Below, in pieces: positions 1 through 11,734 of a stretch of 64,000 nt of DNA (positions are counted from its first letter, which is position 1; every line of letters starts with the position of its first letter). The notes under the pieces were generated by a model. The model was not told the origin of the DNA. It saw nothing but the letters and a program-made list of their open reading frames with translations, and searched no databases. The DNA is from Nicotiana tabacum (Eukaryota; Streptophyta; Magnoliopsida; Solanales; Solanaceae). Position numbers and translations under genes: made by a program. The DNA lies in contig NC_134085.1 in assembly GCF_000715075.1 (NCBI RefSeq), forward strand, positions 157,136,178 to 157,200,177, in the 5' to 3' direction.

Positions 1-2302
1 ATCTGGGCAGGTGTTTTTCTCAGCTGCTCAACCACAGAATAGTCTTGTACTTTCATCTTCCTCAGGAAGTCTTCAGCCTCTTCTTCTGACACTGGCTTCT
101 TGGTTGCCACTGGGTTGGTTTTTCTTAACTCCACCGGAGCAAAACATCGACCTGATCGAGTCAGCCCTTGCGCTTCACAACTGACTTCTTCCACCTGTTT
201 TCCTTGGTACGTCACCACTGCTTTTTCATATTTCCAGGGCACAGCCCTGCTGTCAAGCATTGGCAGTTGGACCACCGGCTTTATGGTCACCCGTTCTCCA
301 CATACCCCTTTCAACATGACTGCCGGTGTGGGCAGGATCCCTGGTATTACCAACTTGCTTGGCTCGGGTTTGCTTGCTATGACGGACGGGCTCTTCCCCC
401 ATATTACTACCGGCTTGACGCCTTCTCCCTGCGACTGTACATTTGTTCCTCCACTGGTTAAGACTTCTTTTGGGGCAGCTTGGATCATCATCACTGTTTG
501 TGAGGGTTTTCTTAATTCTCCTCCCTCACACACCAACTCAATCATGTGAGTTTCGTGGTGCGCTGGCAGTGGGTTTTGGTTGATGTTAGGAGCCTCCGGT
601 GTCTGGACCTCGATCTTATTGGTGTCAATAAGATCCTGTATGGCATGCCTTAACTTCCAGCACTTCTCGGTATCGTGCCCGAGCATCCCTGAACAGTATT
701 CACAACTGATTGAACGATCCAAATTCTGAGGCGGGGGATTTGGTTCCCGAGTATGGACAGGACTAACCAAACCCAATTGCCGCAGCTTGTGGAACACAGC
801 GGTGTAGGTTTCTCCCAGTTCGGTGAAGGTTCTTTGCTTCCGCAACCTGTCATTTCTGGCATCTGGATTTCCCCGGAAACCTGCCCCTGAAGGATTTCTA
901 TATGCCCTTGGTGGAGGGTAAGTGTTTTGTGGTGGTGCATATATGTTCTAGGGAGTCGGTGCGCGCCATTGTGGGCGAACCGGAGGCTGAGTGTATACCT
1001 GGGCTTGGTGTACGGAATAATGTGGTTCTCGATGTGGATAGAAATTTTGTGGTGGGTTGTATGGGTAGTTTGACCTGTGAGGCCTGGGTTGGTTGTAGTG
1101 CGGCCTACCAGCCCTGGACCAACTGCTTGCCTCGATCGTGGCAACCTCTTCTTTCTTTCTTCTTAGCGCACCTCCCGTGCCGCTTTGAATAGCCTGGGTT
1201 GTGGCCTTAAGTGCTGAATAGTTTAAGATTTTGTCCGACCTCAAACCTTCTTCTATCATGACCCCTATTTTGACCACCTCGTTGAAAGATTTTCCAACCG
1301 TTGTCACCAAGTGACCAAAGTAGGTTGGATCCAATGTCTGCAAAAAGTAGTCTACCATCTCTCCCTCTCTCATGGGAGGATCGACCCTAGCTACTTGTTC
1401 TCTCCAGCGGAACCCGAACTCGTGAAAACTTTCTCCGGGTTTCTTCCCAGTTCTCAATAACGTGAGACGGTCAGGGACTATCTCCAGATTGTACTGGAAA
1501 TGACCTGCAAAAGCCTGCGCCAGGTCATCCCACGTGTACCACCTGCTGAAATCCTGCCTTGTATACCATTCCAGTGCAGATCCGCTCAGACTTTGGCCGA
1601 AATAAGCTATCAAAAGCTCATCCTTGCCTCCTGCCCCTCTCATTTTGCTACAGAATCCCCGCAAATGTGCCATGGGATCACCGTGCCCTTCATATAAATC
1701 AAACTTGGGCATCTTGAACCCAGCCGGGAGTTGGACATCTGGGAAAGGGCACAGATCTTTGTATGCCACGCTGACTTGATTGCCCAGCCCGTGTAAGTTC
1801 CTGAAGGATTGCTCCAGGCTTTTGAACTTTCTCAACACTTCATCCTGTTCAGGGGCCTTAACCGGCTTCTCAACCTCTGCCGGTACTTCCAAATGGGGAT
1901 TGTAAGCCTGTGGTTCGGGTGCATGGAATGTAGGCTCAGGGGATAGTATTGTGTATCGTGAGCCTGAAACAATGGCTCACTGGTCGTTCGCTGCAAAGGG
2001 GCTGATGCAGGTCCCACAAAAATGGGAATATTGGGTGTTGGGAGAGGTTGATGGGGTGGTGGAGCTTGGGAATCATGAGGGCTTCTTTCTTGATGATAGA
2101 GGGGATTTGGGCGGCTTGTGGAAGGGCCAGAGTGAGGGTACTCCGGCATGTGTCCCAGTGTCTCAGGGCTCTTTTGCGTTTTGGCCAGGGCTAGCTGCAT
2201 TGCATGCATCTCTAGTCCCATCCTTTCAATCTTTTCCATTGCCTCTTTTAGCAACTGGCTCATCGGCCTTTCTTCCTCATTACTATTCTCTGAAGTAGTC
2301 AT
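1..2302 (-). pseudogene. Element A gag and start of the gag-protease linker (broken)
   Basis: The probable start is the ATG at 2302 (MTTSENSNEEER). A proline-rich N-terminal part is followed by a retrotransposon gag core at about 1830-1290, with the typical motifs ALEWYTRQD, FRWREQVARVDPP and KSFNEVVKIG. A basic tail follows, then a zinc knuckle at 660-704 of form C-X2-C-X5-H-X4-C. The linker ends with EQLRKTPAQ at the left edge, which matches the stretch just before the protease in element B. There is a frameshift near 1890 between the N-terminal part and the gag core. The core frame then stops at 948, and homology continues in other frames. Gag would form the particle that packages the element RNA in the cytoplasm. 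The protease and later pol lie outside the window. Confidence 0.85.
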
Positions 2303-2587
2303 GCTTGTTGCTACCGGTCCTTTGGATCTGGTTTGGTATGAATGTGTTGCCAGAATTCTTTAACAACTAACTGTCTGAATCAGACAATAACAAACTTTGT
2401 TAGCGTTAGATTTCAACAGATTTGATCATAACACATAGAGGATGCAATGCACCTAGGCAGTTAACCGTTTCTATATGCTTTGCTTCAAACAACATGCGTC
2501 ATCCCGGCTTGCTCAGTTATCCCCTTTTTATTTGTTTTTGTACTTTCTTTTCTTTCTTTATTAAAAGCGGTCGAATCTTATGGGGAT

Positions 2588-2630
2588 TGCCTACGTATCA
2601 CGTCCCCGCGTGAATCAGACCAGGCGTAGT
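2588..2630 (-). other. Conserved CTACG hairpin, copy 1 (spacer ORF1-gag, element A)
   Basis: On the plus strand CTACG (2591-2595) pairs with CGTAG (2625-2629), and inside it CACG (2599-2602) pairs with CGTG (2609-2612). The same layout occurs at 5013-5074, 14615-14657 and 16940-16983 with different inner stems. This copy lies about 290 bases upstream of the gag start in the 516-base spacer 2303-2818, which otherwise shows no coding sequence. Confidence 0.6.
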
Positions 2631-2818
2631 TTTGCCTTAAAGTAAAGACACATAGAAATTCTTCCGGAGTCACTTAATTTCATTATCAAAATTTGCTATT
2701 ACACATTACTTCAAACAAAATAGCAACAGTACAGACTCCAGGGTTTTAAACTTGGTTTGAGGAAAAGAAAACAACATTGGGGAAACAACAAACAAAACAA
2801 CCAGGACTCGATCAACAA

Positions 2819-4839
2819 CTAATTTTCCAACTTAGGGACCCACGAGGCATCTTTCGGCCCTTTCGCGGCCCTAGGTGTAAGGTCTCTTTGCAAGCCCTTC
2901 AACTCGTTCATAATCCGATGGACGCAACCCATGATGGAAGCAATGAGGTTTTCCCGAGGTGTCTGCTCGCATGCCAAACATTTTAGGTAGATGTAATGCC
3001 CGACTTCGTCAATTCTTTCCCGAATGTTGTCCCTTTCTGCGAACAATTGCCTTATCTGTCGGCTCTTTAACCCTAGCGTTTGTGCATTGGCGGCGAGCTA
3101 ATCCTGGAATATATCCATTTGCCTTTCCATCCTTGTCATTGCATTGTAATAGCGTCTCTGGTCGGCCTGGGCATCTTGTGTTTGCTTGAAGATCCTCTCT
3201 TGCAAAGCGGAATTTGTTTCCTTTGCTGCTTTGACGCTCAGTTCACAATTCCTCATGACTTGCTGTAGGCGCTTTTTCCGGGCCATTGTACCTTCTGCCC
3301 ATTTGGCCCTCATCCTTGCTATGCAAGCCTCTGATAGGTCTAATTCTACCTGGCTCTGGATGACCTGATTTCTCAAACTGGCTATCAATCTTTCGTCGGA
3401 GCAACGCCTCTGTCGGTCGATGTTATTCTTACTGGCTTGGCGAAGCCGGGCCCTCAGGGTTTGGTTTTCTTGGGCTAACTCCTGCTCTTGGGCGACTTGT
3501 ACGTTGTTTTCGAATACCATCCTTTCCATTTGTCGCTTCAGCTTCCTAATTTCAACCAGGTAACCTTCCTCTTTTGCGAGCCAGTCCCATTGTTCTTGCG
3601 ATGACTCAACAAAATTTCGGAGGTGAGGCCTTTTGGTTGGCCGTTTTACGATGTTCTTCTTGTTCTGCCAAGTGATATAGGCCGGCGAGACTTCACCCCT
3701 AGACAAATCATTTACTCGGGTATTCGCCGTTAAGTACTGGCATTCAATCCATATGCAACGAACTGTCTTTTCAGGAAATTGGCCGTCACTGCTGACCTCG
3801 ACTGCATAAGTGTTGAGATCTTCGTCCGGGTGTAGTACTTGACATCTTCCCAACTGCCTCATTACCCTGTAAGGGGCATAAGGTTGAATACCCCTGAGTC
3901 CCATCAAGAGGAAGTGAGGACCAGTGGCGGGCATGTATATGATTTCTTCCACAGAAAGCCAACCCAAAGTCCAGTTTATTTGGTCTGCGGTGATGATCCG
4001 GAGATAGGATATCCATTCTTCAAACCCTCCCGGTGATCGGAAACCTGAAACCCTTAGGCTATAACCCTCAATGCAGCCCCCATTTGTAGACATGTAGCGC
4101 ATATACTGAGGGTGGTGACACAAGTGTTCGATCATCCACATCTGTAACAACAAGTTGCACCCTTCGAAGAAGTCTGCTCCAGCCTTACAAGCCGTGAGGG
4201 CTCGGTATATTTCTGACATTATCATGGGAGCAAGGATGCTTTTATCGTTGGTAATCAGGATTTTGACGATTCCAGCCACCTTTAGGTCGATATTTCTATC
4301 TTTTTGGGGAAACACCACAAGGCCCAAAAATGCCACCATAAAAGCGAACCGCCTATGCTCATTCCATTTTACCAGATTTCCCTGCTGCAAACACCACTTT
4401 CTGGATCATTGAATCCTCCTATGCTCCCGTACCTCTGGTATATGAATTGTAGGGTAGAAAAACCTCTATCCAGTTCAGCGTATGGGACTCATTTGCTTAT
4501 CTTCAACAGATCCATGAATTTGTGTGAATTCACAGCCCTTGGAGCGATCAGGTATTTGTGTCTCAAACCTTCAGTGACGTCCATGTAACCCGCCATTTCT
4601 TCTAAGGTTGGGGTGAGTTCAAAATATGAGAAACGGAACACGTTGTGGGCCGGATCCCAGAATGTAACCAAAGCCTTTATGATGTCGCACCGAGGCCTGA
4701 CTTTCAACAAATCAACCAAACCCCCCAGATGCAGTTTGACCTTGTCTTGCTCTGGCTTTTCCAAATCCTCCCACCATAATCGCACTTCCAGGGGGATTTT
4801 GCTTCTAACTGTCATCGGCAAACTTGGACTCATGCTCAT
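2819..4839 (-). pseudogene. Element A ORF1, plant-mobile-domain-like protein with coiled-coil tail (broken)
   Basis: The reading starts at the ATG at 4839 (MSMSPSLPMTVRSK) and runs to a stop at 2819, about 670 codons. It is interrupted by an in-frame TGA near 4489, a frameshift near 4400 and an in-frame TAG at 3098-3100. The N-terminal half carries ALVTFWDPAHNVFRF followed by ELTPTLEEMAGY. This resembles the block of plant mobile domain proteins where a substrate-like stretch precedes an E-(M)-T-x-T-L-x-(D/E) motif; related plant proteins are often labelled DUF7745. The C-terminal third is rich in E, K, Q, R and L (QEQELAQENQTLRARLRQA) and looks like a coiled coil. Element B has a homologous ORF at 15376-16464 in the same place. 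Ogre elements are known to carry an ORF1 of unknown function here; I do not assign one. Confidence 0.75.
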
Positions 4840-5012
4840 TCTGCATGTTTATTGGGGTGATTAAGCGAAGATCCAGACTCATTAGACTCAAATACACAAA
4901 TCGACACACTATGTTCTAGAAAAACGAAATTTTGGTTGTTTCTGAAAAGTACGATGTTACCTTAAAACTTTCATTATTTGGTTTGTACCTCTATTTTGAA
5001 AGAACAAGTTGA

Positions 5013-5074
5013 GCCCGATGGGGGTTGCCTACGTATCCCGCACCATGCGAGAATCAAACTGACGTAGTTCGGGC
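5013..5074 (-). other. Conserved CTACG hairpin, copy 2 (leader, element A)
   Basis: CTACG (5029-5033) pairs with CGTAG (5063-5067). Here the stem is extended outside by GCCCGA (5013-5018) pairing with TCGGGC (5069-5074). An inner CGC/GCG stem is also present. It lies about 175-235 bases upstream of the ORF1 start. The rest of the leader, 4840-5830, shows no coding sequence. Confidence 0.6.
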
Positions 5075-5832
5075 ATAAATCGAATTTTGGGGACACCTTA
5101 TTTTCTCTTAAAATGAATCAAAGACTCCTTTTTTCTTTTTTAAACAAATTAATAAGACACACATTTTTTTTTTCAAAATTCTGGCAGAGCTTTGACCATT
5201 TTTGTGACTTTTCAAGAATAAATAAGTAACCCATTAACCGTTATTCCTCTTCCCTTTCCAAACATTCCCGATATTCAGAAACCGGTCAGCATGCAAGCCT
5301 TGAAACAAGTAAATGCATAAAGCAAACAGGATGTAGCAGGATGGCCTTTATTCTCAGGTTGCCTGTCCTAGACGGACCCAGCCCCTGTGCTGAGTCCCCT
5401 AAGTCAAATGCACATGATGCAAATAAGCGTTCCTACTAGGGATCCGGCATGAAGCTATGTTATGCTAAGCTGTAAAGCCTAGGTGTTTGTTCTAGACCTG
5501 GCTTACCCGAGCGGACAACTCGAGCCGAGGATGGGAGCTGTGTACCGGTAACCAAAAGGCCATCCGATTTTGCAACTCCTCCGAATCCTCGTTCTATTTT
5601 GGCATATGACACTAACAGAAAGAAGCCACGACCAGCGTGCGCTCCTCAAGAGAGAAGAGAAGGGTTTCGGCACAGTTTATATATACAGTCCAAATAATAT
5701 CAAAGCAGTAAAAGCAGCATTTAGCACATTAGGCTTAAACACGTAAAAAAAACCAGATAATAAATAAAGCCAAATAATAACAATTATTTCAAGCTCGAAT
5801 TCTTAACCCTGAACCAGTGGTTCTAGGTTATG

Positions 5833-5851
5833 ATCCCCAGCAGAGTCGCCA
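5833..5851 (-). other. Primer binding site, tRNA-Arg (element A)
   Basis: The minus strand reads TGGCGACTCTGCTGGGGAT. It matches the complement of the 3' end of a plant tRNA-Arg (ending CCCCAGCGGAGTCG plus CCA) with one mismatch. It lies 4 bases inside the LTR end (TG at 5856 on the plus strand, CA on the sense strand). A tRNA-Arg primer is typical of Ogre elements. This site fixes the orientation and the LTR border. Confidence 0.88.
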
Positions 5852-8800
5852 GAGCTGTCACACCTCCTTTTTCCGCGCCCGAGGGGGTACAAGGGAGTTT
5901 TTTTTTCAATTTAAAGGACAATCGAAACGGGATTGGTTTAATTATTTCAGAGTCGCCACTTGGGAGATTTAGGGTGTCCCAAGTCACCAATTTTAATCCC
6001 GAATCGAGGAAAAGAATGACTCCATATTACAGTCTGCGTACCAGAAATCTGGATAAGGAATTCTGTTAACCCGGGAGAAGGTGTTAGGCATTCCCGAGTT
6101 CCGTGGTTCTAGCACGGTCGCTCAACTGTTATATTCGGCTTGATTATCTGATTTTATACAAGTGTGAACTTATGTGCAAAATTTAACTTTTAACCGCTTT
6201 TATCATTTACTGTTTTTATCAAGAATTGTAACGCTGTGAAAATGTATCTCGAACCGCGTTACAATCAATGTACCCGCGGTCGTCGACACACTTTGACTCC
6301 GTTGAGATTTGGATTTGGGTCACATCAATGTGCACCCGATTTTAAGGAAATTAAATTTATTAAAGGCACGCCTAAAGCGACTAGCGTATTTATTTTGGGT
6401 AGGACCGTGGAATTTTACTAAACGGTCCATCCCGAAGTCTAAACAATTTTTAAAGCAAATATTTACTGAGGGCCCCGCAATTTGCATTTTTATTTGGCGA
6501 GGCTCATCTCATTCTTATTTTTTTTAAAAAAAAAAATGAATTTGCAACGTCATGGACACGCATCTCGAACCACGTCACAATCAATGTACCCGTGATCAGA
6601 AACACATTTCGACTCCGTTGAGAATTGGATTTGGGTCACATAAATGCGCACCCGAGTTTAAGAAGGTAAGATTTATTAAGGCGCGTCTTAAAGAGTCTAA
6701 CGCATTGTTATTTTTAGGAGAGTTGTGAGATTTGCTAAACAACCCGTCCTGGAAACTAAATGCTTCACTAATATGCATTTAACAAGGGCCCCGTATCTGC
6801 GTTTTGTTTATTTTTATCGAAGCTCATCTCGTTGTTATTTTTAAGGGATATCCTATAGCAACTATGTTTCTCGTCGTGTTTGTCTCTATCAATTGAAAGC
6901 AGTAAATAGCCTTAGTTGATTATAAAACCGGATTTAAAGTGCTACTACAGAATAATAAAACGTGACTGCATTTATGGACAACTAGTCGCAAATTATGGGC
7001 CCAAACCCAGCTCATGCGAGATGGCCCGACTTGGGCCCTGTTTTTCCGATACAGGCCTAGCTGATTTTCGATTTGGGCTCGGCCTTCCTGGGGTGGAGGC
7101 CTAGAACTGATTCTTTGTTCTTTATCAATTTATATGTGACAAACTAGCAAAAGGGGAAAGAACTTTAACTCATGTGGATAGTTTTCCTATTTTGGCCTAC
7201 ATTACAGCATATATGGCAAAGTAAACTAAATCTGAGATGCAAACCAATTTATTGAGAATACTTTTAACTAGCAGCATACGTATACAAACTGATATTCAAT
7301 TACCATGCATTGACATCTACTAGGCGTGCAAGCTACTTCCAGCATCCAAACCAAAATAAAAATCATTCTACATTACATGATATTTAATGCAACAATCTAC
7401 GTATAAAAGACATTCTTCAGGTTTTCTCATTTTTGTATTCATCCTCAATTTCCAATTACATCTGACAGTGTATTAGGTGTGTACCTGGTATAGAGAACAA
7501 AAGAAGAAAGGAATGATCAGCTGGGCAGTATGCAGTAAATACAGCAGCAGCAGACACACAGCAACAACACAGCAACAACCAACTAAACCAAGTGTTTTCC
7601 ACAGCCACAGATAACCAACAATATCTCCCAGAATACAAGGACTAGCAGATAGTCGAAACCAAGCCAGCAATCCCAGGAAAGAGTAAGGAAATAACAGCAG
7701 TAACTGAGGGTTCAAATGCAGTAAAACTAACAGTTCAACAACCAACAAACAACTCAGCCAATGCAAGCAACAGAACTTGGCCAAGACAGCTTTGACCAAT
7801 ATGCACTCTTGTACAACTTTCAGGCAGTGTTTGGTTACAATGTCTATTGGAAACTACCTTGTGTTTACGCTATTATGATTTGGGACTCACTAGACCTCTC
7901 TTCAGACTAAAGTTTTTTCTTTCTGAAGACTCAAAAGTCCAGCCCTTTTTTAAGTTTTCCACTGGCCTATTTATAAGCCAAAGTGGCCAAGTGCAGCTAA
8001 GCTGCCCTCGTGCTGCAACTTTGCAGCCTGCCCATACTCTGTTAAAGCCATGCCTAAGCATCTTTTGTGCCAGCCCCTTTTGTTCCCCACGCCTGGTCTT
8101 TTGTTTAATCAAGAGTTATGGGCATTATTTTATTATTCATTTCAAGCCCCATACTCTTATGTCTTGTTCCCCATTGGTATTAGTTTAATCCTAAATTAGT
8201 ACCCTACTTGTCAGCTCATTTAAACTAATCATTTTTGTTCTTTTCAAACCCCAGACTACCCCTGTTAAACCCTGGTTATCACTGTCTTGACCCTTTGCAG
8301 CATCAGGGCATTTTTGAACTGATGAAAGTTCAAATTCAAGACTGCCTAGACTGAACCTTTCAGTCATTTTTCAATGCAAACAAACTATTTCAAACAATGC
8401 TGGGGCCTTCAATCAGTGGCAAAGTTCAATTAGTCATGCGACATTATTAGCTCGTTTGATTCATTAGTTATAGAAACTAATCAACGACATTTATCGAGTC
8501 TACTATACTAATTATAGCAGGTAATAATCAGTCGCTCACATAAACAATATGTTCAGGGACCTAAAGGGCATCAGACAATTTTGTGTTCAATTACTGGGAA
8601 CCTATATAAGTTTATTCATTTGACGACTAATCTAATCGAACATGTACATTACAGAATACATTCAAATCATACACAGAAAACAATTGACCAAATAAAAGGT
8701 CTTTACAGAGATGAAAGAAATCCGAATGAAAAATAACAAAAAATAACAAACAAACACAACGAAACATGCTGACCACTTAATCAAAACTAACACAAAAGAA

Positions 8801-8878
8801 AGGAAAACTTACCGAAAATGTTTAAATCAAACAGACCCAAATCTGATTCATCTTCGAACTTTTGAGGCCGAACAAACT

Positions 8879-8916
8879 TTAATCAGGGTGTTCTCACATG
8901 AGAACACCTTGATTAA
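8879..8916. repeat. Palindrome in LTR A leader
   Basis: Two 18-base arms, TTAATCAGGGTGTTCTCA and its reverse complement with one G-U compatible difference, flank a 2-base centre. A second small inverted repeat follows at once (AGGTC...GACCT, 8915-8930). Homologous palindromes sit at 25499-25538 and 62771-62810. Confidence 0.8.
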
Positions 8917-8974
8917 GGTCTATTAGACCTCAAACCCATGTCCAAACCGGTCGGATTCCCCAGGTGCATGTGTT

Positions 8975-9235
8975 CTAAAGTCTGGATTTCCAGATCTGAT
9001 TTTTAGGGAGTTGTGGGTAGATTCGGACCAAACCAAGCTTGGTTTGGTCACGAGGAAGGTCAGGGGAGTGTCTGGTATGAAGATGGGGAGGTTTGGCATA
9101 GATCCGGGTTCGACTCAAATCTTCAAATGAAGATTCGAGACGAACGAAAGTGATTCGAGGCTCGTGGTTAGTGGATTCGTGTTCAGGACAGTGAGGTGGT
9201 CCTAGGGTGTTCAGGAGGTGGCCACCGGCGTTCAT
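8975..9235 (-). CDS. Small first-AUG ORF in LTR A leader (86 aa)
   Basis: The ORF starts MNAGGHLLNTLGPPHC and runs 86 codons. The ATG at 9235 is the first one downstream of the TATA box at 9359-9366; the leader between them is pyrimidine-rich. It is homologous to the 55-aa ORFs in the solo LTRs at 25165-25332 and 62966-63133, sharing the block LESSFED and the NTEP/NTLGPP region. The copy in A has lost the common stop and runs longer. I recognise no domain. It may be a regulatory upstream ORF rather than a functional protein. Confidence 0.4.
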   Translation of the reverse strand: MNAGGHLLNTLGPPHCPEHESTNHEPRITFVRLESSFEDLSRTRIYAKPPHLHTRHSPDLPRDQTKLGLVRIYPQLPKNQIWKSRL

Positions 9236-9358
9236 GCCGCCGGGTTTTGGTGGAAGGGAAACTAGGGCGGCGTTAGGGTTTGGGGGTTTCAGGGTTCGGG
9301 GAAGGAGACGAGTGAAGGGGGGGGGGTTCGGATAGGGGGTGCGGGGTAAAGGGCTGAG

Positions 9359-9366
9359 TTTATATA
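9359..9366 (-). promoter_or_regulatory. Predicted TATA box of LTR A
   Basis: The sense strand reads CCATATATAAAC about 680 bases from the LTR start. The two related LTRs have TATATAAG at almost the same distance (718 and 720 bases). This marks the probable U3/R border. Confidence 0.6.
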
Positions 9367-10046
9367 TGGGGAGGTTGATTGGATCTGAGCCGTTAGATCA
9401 GATGATCTCAACGGCTGGGATCTGATGCTGAGAAATGAGACGGGGTCGTTTGGTAGTCAAACGGGGTCGTTTGGTTTAAGTGAGGGGTTGGATCGGATTG
9501 GTTCCTGGGTCGGGTTTTGAAGCGGGTTACTGATAGAGGTCCTGAGCCGTTGGATCGAGAGTTTGAACGGCTGAGATGGATTGGCCTGAAACGGTGTCGT
9601 TTCAGGAGGTGTCTGGGCAACCGGATTTGGACTGGGCCTGATCGAATTGGTTTGGGCCTATTTTTGGTTTATTTCCTTGGCCCAAACCGTTTTCTTCATT
9701 CTTTTCTCCCTTTCTCTTTTCTTTTTTCTTTTTTTTTTTTTTTAATCTTAAAACTAAAAAATAAAATTGAAATTCAAACAAACATAATTATCAAAATATT
9801 TAAATAGGTTAAATCGCACCCTAGAATATTTTTGTGAATTTTTCTTTTACTGAATGAATTATGGTCTAATTACCAGGACATACACATTTTGTATTTTGTT
9901 TAATAATGTAAAAATGGACAAAAAATGGACAGAACCACACATGACTAGCAGCACACGTTACGGAAAATTGAAAATTGTACAGCGAGGTCCTTTGTTACTA
10001 TTTCTTTTGGAGTGACTGTCCGTGAAACAAAAATCACGTGCTTACA

Positions 10047-10523
10047 GCAGTAAGCTGCTTTGTGATTTCTTCTTTGATATTCACACTCGTATCAGTCTTG
10101 AACTTTCGCAACTTTTGCTTAACAGGAGGGAATGTTGGATCAGTTGGTAATTTATGAACTACCAGATCAGTGCTCAGTCCCGACATATCGTCATATGACC
10201 ATGCAAAGACATCTTTGTACTCAGACAATATTTTGATTATTTCATCCTTAACTTGCGGTTCTAAATGCACACTTATCTTGGTTTCCCTAACATCATCCTG
10301 GTCCCCTAAATTGATTGCTTCAGTTTCACTTAAATTAGGCTTTGGTTTTTCTTCAAATTATTTTAGCTCTTTACTGATTTCCTCAAATGCTGCTTCTTCG
10401 TCATATTCTATTTCATCATCATATTCTACTTCTTGGATTGTTATTTCAGGATTAGATTGGATTTTAAGATTCGGCTAAAAATTCTTCATGCATGTCATGT
10501 CACTACAACCAGCATAAAAGGAA
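10047..10523 (-). pseudogene. Element B reverse transcriptase, N-terminal fragment
   Basis: The sense strand encodes an acidic linker (EVEYDDEIEYDEEAAFEE), then the conserved pre-RT block with KDVFAWSYDDMSGLS and PPVKQKLRKFK that opens Ty3/gypsy RT in the Tat lineage. It is cut after EEITKQLTA by element A. Stops occur near 10478 and 10362. RT copies the element RNA into DNA in the cytoplasm; the catalytic YxDD part lies beyond A, outside the window. Confidence 0.8.
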
Positions 10524-10700
10524 CTGTACAAAAGAAAAAAGAACAAAATAAAACACTATTAAGAATAACGGAAAACGGGAACTTGCACTTCATTGAAAAA
10601 AAGGATAGAAGGGTTTGAACATCAAAACAAGCAAAACTAAAAATCTGGATTACAATCCTGGAATAACCTAGATAACAGAAAGGAAAACAAAGCAAACTAC
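10524..10700 (-). other. Probable spliced intron between protease and RT in element B
   Basis: The sense strand has a donor G|GTAGTTTGC at 10700 and an acceptor TTTTGTACAG ending at 10524. A long T-rich tract lies before the acceptor. The 177-base segment is T-rich and non-coding. Removing it joins the upstream frame ending PLPSRKEF to the frame that leads into the acidic linker and RT. Ogre elements are known to carry a spliced intron between pro and pol, so this fits the family. Confidence 0.6.
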
Positions 10701-10965
10701 CAAAACTCCTTCCTGGAGGGGAGAGGAGTAGCTTCCCAATTGCTAAACTTCATGTTTGGTCCAACGAGCTGCACATCTGCTTTACTAGAGCCTTCACTAA
10801 CTTCTACATATTGACCTCTTCGAACAGACTTTGGAACCTCTTGATTAGCTCTTCATCAACATTGACCATAGGTTTTGGGATTGAGGAGGTTGGAGGATTT
10901 TCGGCCCCTGGCTTGACAAAAGACTTAGAGATGTGTGGGACGGGCTTGGGGAGCGACCATACCTT

Positions 10966-11646
10966 CTATTTCAGATTTTTAACCCTTTTCACATCCTTCT
11001 CTGTGGGCATGAATCCCAAACCAAACGTACCAGGATTCCCACTAGGACGCACTGGATGCACAATACCCTGTAAAGATGAGCCCAAACCCTTGCCTGGAAC
11101 AAAACCATTCTTCAACATTTCATTCGCAACCATGACAAACGCAGAGGATAGCTTAGGACCCGGAATGCATTTTCCTTCAGGAATTTTCTCAATAGACATT
11201 GTTTCAAAAGTCTGATAGACCCAAGGTCCCTTATTATCTTCAGCTTCGATGAACGGAACAATTATATCATTATAAGCTGACAAGTCCTCGTCACCGTGCA
11301 CAACTATTTCCTGCCTGTCCCATTCAAACTTCACCATTTGGTGTAGAGAAGACGGGACTGCCTTAGCAGCATATATCCATGGCCTGCCCAATAACAGATT
11401 GTAAGAGACAGCCACATCTAACGCTTGGAATTCCATGGTAAACTCAACAGGCCCTATCAACAATTCGAGCATTATATCTCCAACAGAATCTTTACCTCCC
11501 CCATCAAAGGCTCGAACACACATACTGTTCAAATGGATTCTTTCGGTGCCAATCTTCAGTTTTTGCAGAGTAGACAGGGGACAAATATTCACACTGGAGC
11601 CATTATCAACCAAAACCCTTGAGACAATAGAATCTTCACACTTCAC
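10966..11646 (-). pseudogene. Element B retropepsin-like protease with C-terminal G-patch
   Basis: The 226-codon open stretch holds the protease active site as VLVDNGSSVNICP near its start. DNG in place of DTG is common in Tat/Ogre proteases. A second core motif is LLLGRPWI. The C-terminal part reads EMLKNGFVPGKGLGSSLQGI, a clear G-patch. The protease cleaves the gag-pol polyprotein; G-patches bind nucleic acid or DEAH helicases. Upstream it is out of frame with the gag linker (shift near 11745). It ends at 10966, about 265 bases before the predicted intron donor. Confidence 0.8.
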
Positions 11647-11734
11647 CGTGAGATAAAGAGCTCGGTTGTGTTCTGTACCCTCTATAGGAAGTTCATCATC
11701 TGAGAGAGTGATCCTGTTTACTTCGAAGATCTTG

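Larger units (their letters stand above)
1..10046 (-). mobile_element. Ogre/Tat-like Ty3/gypsy retrotransposon A, 5' half
   Basis: Read on the minus strand, the element starts at 10046 with a 4.19 kb LTR, then a tRNA-Arg primer site, a leader, ORF1, a spacer and gag. It leaves the window just before the protease. A long LTR, a tRNA-Arg primer and an extra ORF upstream of gag are known hallmarks of the Ogre/Tat lineage. The right edge abuts the interrupted reverse transcriptase of element B at 10047, so A jumped into B. The expected 5-bp target duplication is GCAGT (10047-10051); its partner lies outside the window. ORF1 and gag carry stops and frameshifts, so this copy is non-autonomous. Confidence 0.9.
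5856..10046 (-). repeat. 5' LTR of element A (4.19 kb)
   Basis: In sense orientation the LTR begins TGTAAGCACGTGATTTTTG at 10046 and ends GGAGGTGTGACA at 5856, next to the primer site. It is collinear with the solo LTRs at 24345-28544 and 60024-63963 but more diverged from them. Along the sense strand it holds a TATA box (9359-9366, about 680 bases from the start), a first-AUG ORF (8975-9235), an 18-bp palindrome (8879-8916), a GCT-rich tract near 7530-7600 followed by CAG|GTACACA (7481-7487), and a primer-site-like 11-mer (5948-5958). A long leucine- and cysteine-rich reading at 7473-7799 comes from the GCT-rich tract and is not claimed as a gene. Confidence 0.9.

Noticed and set aside
650..1144. 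164-aa minus-strand reading overlapping gag
   Set aside because: It is mostly a shifted frame of the gag tail; the zinc knuckle is in a different frame.
3839..4036. Short plus-strand readings inside ORF1 of element A
   Set aside because: They are antisense shadows of the ORF1 frame.
7473..7799. 108-aa hydrophobic, cysteine-rich reading on the minus strand
   Set aside because: It lies in the GCT-rich leader of LTR A. The counterparts in the other LTRs share only low-complexity Leu/Cys runs, so the openness comes from composition.
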